In this document: positions 22,350 to 28,801 of the stretch, piece after piece
Position numbering within the stretch: position 1 is the first letter of the stretch
How the letters are laid out: every line of letters starts with the position of its first letter
NCBI GenBank assembly: GCA_041650795.1
Contig: JBAZKK010000015.1
Coordinates: forward strand, 1 to 28,801
Origin: JBAZKK01 sp041650795
GTDB taxonomy: Bacteria > Omnitrophota > Gorgyraeia > Gygaellales > Profunditerraquicolaceae
Direction of reading: 5' to 3'
Length of the DNA: 28,801 nucleotides
The notes under the pieces: model-generated
Database searches by the model: none
Seen by the model: only the letters and a program-made list of their open reading frames with translations
What the model was told of the DNA's origin: nothing
Made by a program: the position numbers and the translations under genes

Positions 22350-23882
22350 ATGGAAAAAAGACTGATTCTGGCTATTGCCCTATCGCTATTGGTTTTATTA
22401 ACATGGTCTGTATTTGTTTCAAAATCTTATCATATTGATAATAAAGAAGTTATAAATAAAGAAAGCGGACTGCAACAGCCCGTTATTAAACCCAGGTCTT
22501 TAAAAATTGAATCCAAAACCCCCCCTGTTCACTTTAGCGAGAATGATAAGGACCTTGTTTTGTCGACGGAGAAGCTTAGAATTGATTTTGATGAGCCTGC
22601 CGCGGCAATTAAGGACGTGATTTTTAAGGACTACCGCTCTCATCGCGTGGTTTTAAAATACGGACTTGCCATTGATGATCCCGAGGCAGTTTTTAAAAAC
22701 GAGCTTCTTACGGACAAGGAGGCTGTTTTTGTTTATAGTGGCAGAGAGTTACAAATTTCAAAGCACTTTTTATTTGACAACTCCAATTATTCCATAGAGT
22801 TAGAGATAGAAATTCTTAATAAAAGCAGCCATGCTATTAATACCTCTATAGGGCTGATCCCGGCGATTTTGGATTTTTCTAAACGCGGCAATCTGCCGAA
22901 TTATCAGGATATCACGGTTGCCTTAAGCGGTAACATCCTTCATCCCAACCCGCGTAAGGATGCCAGCTGGAATAATATAAAATTTATGGGTTGGCGCGAG
23001 CGTTATTTTTGCGAAATTTTAGAGCCCACAACCTCCTCTTATAGCTTAAATTTGGCAAGGCTTAATCCCTCTGAAACCCAACCTGTTTTGCGCTCACCAG
23101 CGTTTTCTTTAGCTCCGGGAGAAAGGATAAGCCAAAAATTTCATATCTATATGGGGCCCCAAGACTTAAATATGATAAAAAACGTGAATTCCGAATGGTC
23201 TGCGATTGTTTATTACGGGATTTTTGATTTTATTGCCCAAATCCTTTTGAAATTTCTCGGCATTATTTATATTGTTGTACATAACTGGGGCCTGGCAATT
23301 ATATTACTCAGTATTTCAATTTACCTTATTCTTTACCCATTGACCTTAAAGCAGATGCATTCAATGAAAGCAATGCAGCTCTTACAGCCTCGCATTGAGG
23401 AATTAAGGGCAAATTATAAAGACAATCCGCAAAGATTAAATAAGGAAATAATGGAGCTTTATCGTAAACATAAAGTAAATCCTTTTGGCGGTTGCTTGCC
23501 GATGATATTACAAATACCAATATTTTTCGCCCTATACCAGGTATTAATGCGTTCGCCAGCCTTAAAAGGTGCAGAGTTTCTTTGGATTAAAGATTTATCC
23601 GAACCAGACAGGCTTATCACTTTATCCTATAAACTGCCTTTTCTGGGTAATGAAATTAATATTTTACCCATTTTAATGGCAATTGCAATGTTTGTGCAGC
23701 AAAAGATCTCTTCAAGAAGCATGAGCAGCGCTTCTGCCGAGCAGCAGAAACTAATGCTTATTATTTTTCCGGTGATGTTTGGCTTTATTTTTTATCGCAT
23801 GCCCTCAGGACTTGTTCTTTATTGGTTTGTGAACAGTTCTTTAATGATGGCACAGCAATTATTAATTAATCGTGCAAAATGA
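22350..23882 (+). CDS. yidC: Membrane protein insertase YidC (long, Gram-negative type)
   Basis: Inserts and folds inner-membrane proteins with or without SecYEG. The 510 residues have an N-terminal membrane segment (about 4-24), a large periplasmic beta-domain (about 25-295), and the conserved C-terminal five-helix insertase core from about residue 300, with LYPLTLKQMHSMKAMQ, the cytoplasmic hairpin ELYRKHKVNPFGGCLPM and the final FRMPSGLVLYW-like segment. The periplasmic domain marks a diderm organism. AAGGA lies before the ATG. The coding DNA is clearly AT-richer than that of gyrase or the gmk region. Its stop overlaps the jag start (ATGA). Confidence 0.97.
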   Translation: MEKRLILAIALSLLVLLTWSVFVSKSYHIDNKEVINKESGLQQPVIKPRSLKIESKTPPVHFSENDKDLVLSTEKLRIDFDEPAAAIKDVIFKDYRSHRVVLKYGLAIDDPEAVFKNELLTDKEAVFVYSGRELQISKHFLFDNSNYSIELEIEILNKSSHAINTSIGLIPAILDFSKRGNLPNYQDITVALSGNILHPNPRKDASWNNIKFMGWRERYFCEILEPTTSSYSLNLARLNPSETQPVLRSPAFSLAPGERISQKFHIYMGPQDLNMIKNVNSEWSAIVYYGIFDFIAQILLKFLGIIYIVVHNWGLAIILLSISIYLILYPLTLKQMHSMKAMQLLQPRIEELRANYKDNPQRLNKEIMELYRKHKVNPFGGCLPMILQIPIFFALYQVLMRSPALKGAEFLWIKDLSEPDRLITLSYKLPFLGNEINILPILMAIAMFVQQKISSRSMSSASAEQQKLMLIIFPVMFGFIFYRMPSGLVLYWFVNSSLMMAQQLLINRAK

Positions 23883-24079
23883 CCCCCCAAATTACCCGCG
23901 AATTTGAAGGAAAAACCGTAGAAGAGGCGATTGAAAAAGCGCTCCAGGAATTAAAACTACCGTTGGAGAGACTTAAGATAGAAGTCTTGTCTGAGGAGGA
24001 AAAAGGATTGTTTGGGATGTCAGGAGCTAAATTAGCCAAGGTGCGCATAACAGTAATGAAGGTTAAAGAAAAGGCTTGA
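23879..24079 (+). CDS. Stand-alone Jag N-terminal domain protein
   Basis: A 66-residue protein beginning ITREFEGKTVEEAIEKALQEL and containing VLSEEEKGLFGMSGAKLAKVRI, which is the Jag_N domain (KhpB/SpoIIIJ-associated protein N-terminus). The usual KH and R3H RNA-binding domains, which bring the family to about 150-250 residues, are missing. The 88 nt downstream encode no remnant of them in any plus-strand frame, so this is a short form rather than a recent frameshift. It is coupled to yidC by an ATGA overlap, as full-length jag often is. Function without the RNA-binding domains is unknown. Confidence 0.85.
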   Translation: MTPQITREFEGKTVEEAIEKALQELKLPLERLKIEVLSEEEKGLFGMSGAKLAKVRITVMKVKEKA

Positions 24080-24103
24080 CAACGCCAATTCCTATAAGAT
24101 AAT
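24076..24103 (+). promoter_or_regulatory. Promoter upstream of parA
   Basis: TTGACA (-35, overlapping the jag stop codon), 16 bp, GATAAT (-10). It would give a leader of about 57 nt that contains the parS-like palindrome. Confidence 0.6.
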
Positions 24104-24129
24104 AAAGATAAATAATGCGTTAAATAAAT

Positions 24130-24145
24130 GTTTCCCCGTGGAACA
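24130..24145. promoter_or_regulatory. Degenerate parS-like site
   Basis: GTTTCCCCGTGGAACA matches the common parS form TGTTCCACGTGGAACA at 13 of 16 positions, with the right half (CGTGGAACA) intact and the mismatches in the left half. It lies 22 bp upstream of parA, next to a TATAAT. It could be a ParB-binding site or only an operator-like relic. Confidence 0.45.
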
Positions 24146-24156
24146 TTTTGTAACTA

Positions 24157-24162
24157 TATAAT
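24157..24162 (+). promoter_or_regulatory. Possible -10 for leaderless parA mRNA
   Basis: A perfect TATAAT ends 5 nt before the parA ATG, so transcription would begin at or next to the A of ATG. No Shine-Dalgarno sequence precedes parA, which fits a leaderless message. No -35 is visible; that position is occupied by the parS-like palindrome. Confidence 0.4.
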
Positions 24163-24167
24163 TTTCA

Positions 24168-24983
24168 ATGGGTAAGATTATTGCAATTTGTAATCAGAAA
24201 GGCGGCACTGGCAAGACTACATCTGTCATTAGTTTAGCCAGTTATTTGGCTTTGGCCGATAAAAAGGTATTAGTTATTGACCTTGACCCCCAAGCAAATG
24301 CTACCAGCGGCTTAGGTATTAATAAGCACGATATCAAAAAAAGCACCTATCACGTCTTATTAGAAGAATTAGATATTAAAGAAATTCTTCAACAAACAAC
24401 AATCCAAAATCTATATATTGCCCCCTCCAATCTTGATTTAACAGGAGCCGAGGTAGAGTTGGTAGGGGTTATGGGTAGGGAATACCGCTTGAAAAGAGCC
24501 TTGGAAAAAGAGAGGGAGAACTTCGATTTCATACTTATTGATTCTCCGCCGTCGCTCGGGCTTTTAACTATTAATTCATTATGTGCGGCGGACTCCTTGC
24601 TTATTCCTGTCCAGTGTGAATATTATGCCCTGGAAGGAGTAACTCAACTCATTAATACAGTTAGACTTGTGAGAGAAAACCTCAATCCCTCTTTGGAGAT
24701 TGAAGGGGTTTTATTAACCATGGCAGATTTCCGCACTAATTTGACGCGGGAAGTAATCAAGGAAGTAAGGAATTATTTCAATGAAAAGGTTTATGATACG
24801 GTTATCCCCCGCAATATCCGTCTCACAGAAGCGCCTAGTTTTGGCAAGCCCATTGTTTTATACGATAAAAATTCTATCGGGGCACAGAAATACGAGGATT
24901 TGAGCAGAGAGGTTTTGGGCCTTGCGCCTCTGCATAAAGAAAATCTGGAAGCTATCCAGGATATTCCTGAGGAGAGGGCATAA
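24168..24983 (+). CDS. parA: Chromosome partitioning ATPase ParA (Soj-like)
   Basis: A 271-residue ParA/MinD-type ATPase that moves ParB-parS complexes over the nucleoid. Deviant Walker A NQKGGTGKTTS (residues 9-19), switch I VIDLDPQANATSGLG (about 36-50), Walker B FDFILIDSPPSLGLL (about 119-133), and DTVIPRNIRLTEAPSFGKPI near 205-224 are all present. It lacks the N-terminal DNA-binding extension of plasmid type Ia ParA, consistent with a chromosomal Soj. No ribosome-binding site is visible before the ATG. Its stop overlaps the parB start by one base. Confidence 0.96.
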   Translation: MGKIIAICNQKGGTGKTTSVISLASYLALADKKVLVIDLDPQANATSGLGINKHDIKKSTYHVLLEELDIKEILQQTTIQNLYIAPSNLDLTGAEVELVGVMGREYRLKRALEKERENFDFILIDSPPSLGLLTINSLCAADSLLIPVQCEYYALEGVTQLINTVRLVRENLNPSLEIEGVLLTMADFRTNLTREVIKEVRNYFNEKVYDTVIPRNIRLTEAPSFGKPIVLYDKNSIGAQKYEDLSREVLGLAPLHKENLEAIQDIPEERA

Positions 24984-25846
24984 TGGAAAAGAAGGCATTA
25001 GGCAAAGGAATAGGGGCATTAATACCGGAGAGAGAAGCCGAGGATAAAAAAGCCGGTGCCATCTTAGTTGACATTAAAAAAATCAAACCCAATCCTTTGC
25101 AGCCCCGCGAAGACTTTGATTCTCAGGGGTTGGAGGAATTGATGCAATCTATCAGGGAGAAAGGTGTATTGCAGCCGCTTCTGGTGCGCAGGCAGGGGGA
25201 GTACTTTGAGCTTATCGCAGGAGAAAGACGGTTTAGGGCTGCTAATGCGTTAAATTTGAAAGAGGTCCCGGTTATCATTAAAGATGTCGCCGACCAGGAC
25301 TCCCTTGAATTATCTTTGATTGAAAATATCCAGCGGCAGAATCTCAATCCTATTGAAGAGGCCCGCGCATACCAGTATCTTATGGACAAGTTCGGCATGA
25401 CCCAAGAAAGGATAAGCGAGATCTTGGGCAGGGCGAGGGCTTCTGTTGCTAACATATTGAGAATATTGAAGTTACCACAAGAAATCCAGGACAGAATTAA
25501 AAAAGGAGAGATTTCTTTTGCGCATGGCAGGGCACTGCTGGAATTAGATGATCCTAACCAGCAGCGCCGTCTGGCGCATGAGATCCTTGCTAAGGGGCTA
25601 TCGGTAAGAGAACTGGAGGCTGTTATTCACAGGCATCGTCCAAAAGGTTCCAACAAGTTGCGCATGCGCTCGCAGGCTGGCCGCGAGACCTATGTCGTGG
25701 TGGCTGAAGAGCAACTGCAGCAGTTTTTGGCAACCAAGGTCAGGATAAACAAAAGAAAAAAACGCGGCAATATCTCGATAGAATTTTATTCTCAGGAAGA
25801 CCTGGAAAGGATTGTTGGTCGTATTAAAGGAGGCGCCACCCCATGA
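24983..25846 (+). CDS. parB: Chromosome partitioning protein ParB (Spo0J/Noc family)
   Basis: A 287-residue CTPase clamp that loads at parS. An N-terminal ParA-interacting tail begins KKALGKGIGALIP, followed by the CTP-binding NTD with VRRQGEYFELIAGERRFRAA (GERRFRA motif at about 80-86) and ENIQRQNLNPIEEARAY, the helix-turn-helix MTQERISEILGRARASVANILRILKLP, and a basic C-terminal dimerisation part. Complete in length for a chromosomal ParB. It overlaps ndk by 4 nt (ATGA), so segregation and nucleotide genes form one transcription unit here. Confidence 0.96.
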   Translation: MEKKALGKGIGALIPEREAEDKKAGAILVDIKKIKPNPLQPREDFDSQGLEELMQSIREKGVLQPLLVRRQGEYFELIAGERRFRAANALNLKEVPVIIKDVADQDSLELSLIENIQRQNLNPIEEARAYQYLMDKFGMTQERISEILGRARASVANILRILKLPQEIQDRIKKGEISFAHGRALLELDDPNQQRRLAHEILAKGLSVRELEAVIHRHRPKGSNKLRMRSQAGRETYVVVAEEQLQQFLATKVRINKRKKRGNISIEFYSQEDLERIVGRIKGGATP

Positions 25847-26349
25847 GTAATCAGGCAACCTTAATCCTTATCAAGCCCGACGGCCTGAAGAAATCATTGA
25901 CCGGCAATATCCTGACACGGCTATCAGAGACGAAACTGGAAATCATTGCAGCCAAGATTGCCCGGGTTTCTGAGAAATTGGCCGAGGAGCACTACCGGCA
26001 CCTCAAGGATAAGCCGTTTTTCCAGGAGCTGGTCCGTTATTTCTGCGGGGAACTGCATAACCGGCGTAAGATTATGGCGTTGATTTACTGGGGCGATGGC
26101 GCTATCGCCAAATGCCGCCAGCTCGCCGGAGCTACCAACCCCGAAGAGGCCGACCCCACATCCATCCGCGGTTCCTACGGAAGGATTACCACCAAGGGTG
26201 TTTATGAGAATGTCATTCACGTGTCTTCGAGCGAATCGGAGGCAGAACGCGAGATAAAGCTTTGGTTTAAACCGGAAGAGATAATCGTAGATTTATACCC
26301 GACTAAAGAGGTCCTTGAGGAGACAAAAAAAATCAGGGTCTGGGCATAA
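25843..26349 (+). CDS. ndk: Nucleoside diphosphate kinase, long variant
   Basis: Transfers the gamma phosphate among nucleoside triphosphates through a phospho-histidine. Core residues are visible: LILIKPDGLKK (Lys11), HYRHLKDKPFF (Tyr51), GATNPEEADPTSIRG, and the catalytic His126 in ENVIHVSSSESEAEREIKLWF. At 168 residues it is longer than the usual ~140, with extra residues around 60-80 (QELVRYFCGELHNRRK) and a C-terminal extension. The loop after His is VSSS instead of the conserved GSDS, so the Asp is missing. The overall pattern still fits an active kinase. Confidence 0.9.
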   Translation: MSNQATLILIKPDGLKKSLTGNILTRLSETKLEIIAAKIARVSEKLAEEHYRHLKDKPFFQELVRYFCGELHNRRKIMALIYWGDGAIAKCRQLAGATNPEEADPTSIRGSYGRITTKGVYENVIHVSSSESEAEREIKLWFKPEEIIVDLYPTKEVLEETKKIRVWA

Positions 26350-26365
26350 TCAGGGGGCGACGATA

Positions 26366-27193
26366 ATGATAAAAAGTATGACCGGTTTTGGCAGGCGCGA
26401 GGAACGGGCGGAGCCTTTCGGCAAGATTCTGGTGGAGTTGCGCAGCATAAATCATAAATTTCTGGACATTGTCCTGCATCTGCCGGAGGGTTTTCTTTCG
26501 CTGGAGGAGAAGATTAAGAAAGAGATTGAGTCCCGCATTAAGAGGGGCAGGATTACCTGCGTTATCAGCGTCAGCGGCGCCCGCACAAACAAGGTGGTTA
26601 TTAACAAAAAGCTCTTAGGCAATTACCTGGCGGCACTCGCAGATGTAAAGAAGAAGTTCCGCCTGAAAAACAATATAGGTCTGGAGAGTCTCATCCAACT
26701 GCCTGGTGTCTTGGGGGTGGAGGAGAGCCCGGTTGCCTACGATAAGGTTTGGCCGTATCTGCGCGCCATTTTGGCTGCCAGCCTCGATGATCTGACGGCA
26801 ATGCGCCGGAAAGAGGGGGCGGCGTTATACCGGCATTTAAAAAATCGTGCGCTGACGGTCTCGGGTTACCTGGATAGTGTAAGGGCGCGTTTCAAAAAGG
26901 CAGTCAAGAAGAGGGTTGCGCGTTTGTCATCCGACGAGGAACGCAGCAGCTTTTTAAGGGATAGCGATATTACCGAGGAGATCGAGCGGCTCGCCTTCCA
27001 CATCGGCAGTTTTAAATCCAAGATAGCCAAAAACGGTTCGATAGGCAAAGAGCTCGATTTTATCTCCCAGGAGATGCAGCGTGAAGCCAACACCATGGGG
27101 GCAAAATCCTGCGATAAAATTATTTCGCAGAAGGTGGTCCAGATTAAGAGCCAGGTAGAGAAGATACGCGAACAGCTCCAGAACGTAGAATGA
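26366..27193 (+). CDS. YicC family protein (YicC/YloC endoribonuclease)
   Basis: A 275-residue YicC/YloC protein. The N-terminus MIKSMTGFGR and the C-terminal GKELDFISQEMQREANTMGAKS are both signature segments, with a long helical middle region. E. coli YicC has been linked to RNA degradation. I set the start at 26366, since the family begins M(I)xSMTGFG; the longer in-frame reading overlaps ndk and adds 17 unrelated residues. It sits just before gmk, its usual neighbour, in a 4-nt ATGA overlap. Confidence 0.93.
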   Translation: MIKSMTGFGRREERAEPFGKILVELRSINHKFLDIVLHLPEGFLSLEEKIKKEIESRIKRGRITCVISVSGARTNKVVINKKLLGNYLAALADVKKKFRLKNNIGLESLIQLPGVLGVEESPVAYDKVWPYLRAILAASLDDLTAMRRKEGAALYRHLKNRALTVSGYLDSVRARFKKAVKKRVARLSSDEERSSFLRDSDITEEIERLAFHIGSFKSKIAKNGSIGKELDFISQEMQREANTMGAKSCDKIISQKVVQIKSQVEKIREQLQNVE

Positions 27194-27777
27194 AGAAGCA
27201 GGGGTTTGTCTTTGTGGTTTCCGGACCTTCGGGCTCGGGCAAAAGCACCCTTGTAGAGAGGCTATTCAGGGACAGGCGGTTCAGGTCCAGGTTCGCCAAG
27301 CCCGTATCCTTTACTACCCGACCCAGGAGATCCGGAGAGAGGCAGGCGAAGGATTATTTTTTTATCAGCGAAAGGAAATTCCGAGAGCTTCTGCGCGCCA
27401 AGAAAATCCTTGAATGGACCAGGTATTTAAGGTATTATTACGGCACGCCCCGCGAGTTTGTCGAGGAGCAATTCAGGAGAGGCAAGCACATTGTCCTCTG
27501 CCTTGATTTTAAGGGGGCGTCGCAAATCAGGCGTATCCTGCCGCGCAATACCGTAACTGTCTTTATCCTGCCCCCTTCTCTGGAGGCGCTGCGCTTGCGT
27601 ATAAAAGAGCGTTGCCGCCGTACCAAGGAGAAGGAAATCCGCCAGCGCCTGGGGTTAGCCAATAGGGAAATGCGTCTGGCGCACAGATACGATTACCATC
27701 TGGAGAATAAGAATCTGGGTCAGGCAGTAAGGGCATTAAAAGAGATTATCTTAAACAAAATAGGCCGCAAGGCATAA
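27190..27777 (+). CDS. gmk: Guanylate kinase
   Basis: Phosphorylates GMP to GDP with ATP. The 195 residues carry the P-loop GPSGSGKST (residues 12-20), the GMP-binding segment SFTTRPRRSGERQAKDYFF (about 40-58), and KKILEWTRYLRYYYGTPREFVEE in the lid/NMP-binding part. Family length is about 200. It is the middle member of the classic yicC-gmk-rpoZ-coaBC cluster and is translationally coupled to the yicC homologue. The sequence is unusually rich in Arg (many of them in the last third), a neutral oddity. Confidence 0.95.
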   Translation: MKKQGFVFVVSGPSGSGKSTLVERLFRDRRFRSRFAKPVSFTTRPRRSGERQAKDYFFISERKFRELLRAKKILEWTRYLRYYYGTPREFVEEQFRRGKHIVLCLDFKGASQIRRILPRNTVTVFILPPSLEALRLRIKERCRRTKEKEIRQRLGLANREMRLAHRYDYHLENKNLGQAVRALKEIILNKIGRKA

Positions 27778-27795
27778 AGGGAGGCAAGGAGATTC

Positions 27796-27996
27796 ATGGC
27801 GCAAGGCATCCAGGAGATTTTGGATAAGAGCGATAACTCCGTTTACAAATTGGTAATCATGGCTTCCAAAAGGGCTCTTGAGATTGCCGAGGGGCAACCC
27901 CGTTTGGTCAACCTCGATGCAAGTATCAAGCCCTCTACCGTTGCCCTGGCGGAAATTGCCGAGAACAAGGTGCGATGCAAGAAACCCAAGGATTAA
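27796..27996 (+). CDS. rpoZ: RNA polymerase omega subunit
   Basis: A 66-residue omega subunit that stabilises the beta' subunit. SVYKLVIMASKRALEIAEG is the conserved core helix pair (family pattern RFxLVxxAxxRAxQL), followed by KPSTVALAEIAENKV, the part that contacts beta'. AAGGAG lies 4 nt before the ATG. Its location between gmk and coaC is the usual one. Confidence 0.93.
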   Translation: MAQGIQEILDKSDNSVYKLVIMASKRALEIAEGQPRLVNLDASIKPSTVALAEIAENKVRCKKPKD

Positions 27997-27999
27997 CGC

Positions 28000-28560
28000 A
28001 TGCAAAAGAATAAAAAGGATATCGTTCTGGGCGTTACTGCTAGCATCGCGATTTATAAATCCTGCGATATTATCAGGCGCCTTGGCGAAAGCAATTTTTC
28101 GGTTACGGCGGTTCTTACCAGGGAGGCGCGGGAGTTGATGAACCCGTTGATATTCGAAACCCTCTCGGGCAACAAGGCTTATTGTGGGATGTTCGAACGC
28201 TCGGACCCCTGGCAGGTGGAACACGTGGCATTGGCAGAGAAGGCCGCTATGGTTTTGATAGCCCCGGCGACCGCCAATATTATCGCCAAGATCGCCTACG
28301 GTATAGCCGACGACCTTTTGACCTGCGTTGTCCTGGCAACGCGTGCGCCGGTTTTAATCTGCCCGGCGATGAGCGAAGACATGTATACCAATAAGGTTAC
28401 CCAGGCCAACATCGCCAAGCTAAAAAGCCTAGGCTTCCGGTTCGTCGAGCCGCGCCGGGGGAGGCTGGCTTGCGGCAGAGAAGGCAGAGGTTGCCTGGCA
28501 GAGGCTGAGACGATTGTCCGCGAGGTAAAAAAGGTTCTTTCAAAATCTGCGGCGACGTAG
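28000..28560 (+). CDS. coaC: Phosphopantothenoylcysteine decarboxylase (CoaC half only)
   Basis: An FMN-dependent decarboxylase in coenzyme A synthesis. The 186 residues align well with the N-terminal half of E. coli Dfp/CoaBC: the FMN-fold start IVLGVTASIAIYKSCDIIRRL, the catalytic His75 in WQVEHVALAE, LIAPATANIIAKIAYGIADDLL, and Cys158 in RLACGREGRG. The PxMN motif is PAMS here, with Ser125 at the position of the conserved Asn125. The CoaB ligase domain, normally fused at the C-terminus, is absent: the gene stops inside tRNA-Cys. A separate coaB must lie elsewhere, or this is a relative acting on another cysteinyl substrate. Confidence 0.82.
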   Translation: MQKNKKDIVLGVTASIAIYKSCDIIRRLGESNFSVTAVLTREARELMNPLIFETLSGNKAYCGMFERSDPWQVEHVALAEKAAMVLIAPATANIIAKIAYGIADDLLTCVVLATRAPVLICPAMSEDMYTNKVTQANIAKLKSLGFRFVEPRRGRLACGREGRGCLAEAETIVREVKKVLSKSAAT

Positions 28561-28622
28561 CCAAGAGGCAAGGCAGCTGTCTGCAAAACAGCTATTCAGC
28601 GGTTCGATTCCGCTCGTCGCCT
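28551..28622 (+). tRNA. tRNA-Cys (anticodon GCA)
   Basis: Acceptor GGCGACG/CGTCGCC, anticodon stem GCTGT/ACAGC around CTGCAAA (anticodon GCA), T arm AGCGG/CCGCT with loop TTCGATT, and discriminator T73 as tRNA-Cys requires. CCA is not encoded. The first 10 nt overlap the coaC coding sequence, whose stop TAG forms the junction to the D arm. Confidence 0.96.
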
Positions 28623-28697
28623 TGACTTTGCAAGCGGATTACCTGCGGCAGGAGGTTAGCTGAAAATCAGTTTGCCAGAGGCAGAGAGCGCTTAAGG

Positions 28698-28780
28698 GGG
28701 CAAGTGGTGGAATGGCATACACGACAGACTTAAAATCTGTTGGCCGCAAGGTCGTGAGGGTCCGACTCCCTCCTTGCCCA
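28698..28780 (+). tRNA. tRNA-Leu (anticodon TAA)
   Basis: A class II tRNA: acceptor GGGCAAG/CTTGCCC, anticodon stem ACAGA/TCTGT with loop CTTAAAA (anticodon TAA), a long variable arm (TGGCCGCAAGGTCGT), T arm GAGGG/CCCTC and discriminator A73, as tRNA-Leu needs. CCA is not encoded. It lies 75 nt after tRNA-Cys and is probably processed from the same transcript. Confidence 0.96.
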
Positions 28781-28801
28781 TAAATGAGATCATAATTTAC
28801 G

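Noticed and set aside
28211..28232. ACGTGG-containing parS-like stretch in coaC
   Set aside because: About 10/16 match and fully explained by coaC codons for the conserved EHVAL segment.

Overview
The window looks like the replication-origin region of a Gram-negative, probably uncultivated bacterium. The genes are dnaA, dnaN, a DUF721/DciA gene, gyrB and gyrA on one side, and rpmH, yidD, yidC, a jag fragment, parA and parB on the other. Lipoprotein and prepilin signals point to a diderm cell. The gene order and the pilin style with Ala before the cleavage site fit the PVC group, possibly Candidatus Omnitrophota. That placement is an inference (about 40 % sure) and would need a marker-gene tree.

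Layout. Positions 1-6496 are almost all on the minus strand. They hold a partial LOG-like gene, a repeat-rich spacer, tRNA-Arg(CCG), a small FxLYD protein, an endonuclease Q-like PHP protein, an SGNH/GDSL-TPR membrane protein and a pyrR-pyrB-pyrC operon. The pyr operon is preceded by a promoter, a PyrR-binding element and an attenuator terminator. Positions 6768-11197 are on the plus strand, head-on to replication. They form a six-gene type IV pilus or pseudopilus cassette: a pilin, a very cysteine-rich secreted protein, a lipoprotein, and PilV-, PilW- and PilX-like proteins. Positions 11214-21626 are again minus: rsmI, glmS, tRNA-Glu(TTC), gyrA, gyrB, dciA, dnaN and dnaA. oriC lies at about 21660-21800, between dnaA and rpmH, with DnaA boxes, AT-rich DNA and divergent promoters. 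Positions 21988-28780 are plus: rpmH, yidD, yidC, jag (N domain only), parA, parB, ndk, a yicC homologue, gmk, rpoZ, coaC, tRNA-Cys(GCA) and tRNA-Leu(TAA).

How it works together. The core genes point away from oriC and are tightly packed, with many 1-4 nt start/stop overlaps. The left arm supplies initiator, sliding clamp, probable helicase loader and gyrase. The right arm supplies membrane insertion, chromosome partitioning and nucleotide supply. Two genes usual at this locus are absent from their expected places: rnpA (rpmH and yidD overlap directly) and recF (a DUF721/DciA gene sits in its slot).

Most worth following up are the pilus cassette, where the cysteine-rich protein takes the place a tip adhesin might hold and three consecutive proteins end in a similar beta motif; the canonical clamp-binding pentapeptide at the very C-terminus of the EndoQ-like protein; the missing rnpA; a possible leaderless parA with a degenerate parS-like palindrome next to its -10; and a CoaC with Ser in place of the conserved catalytic Asn.
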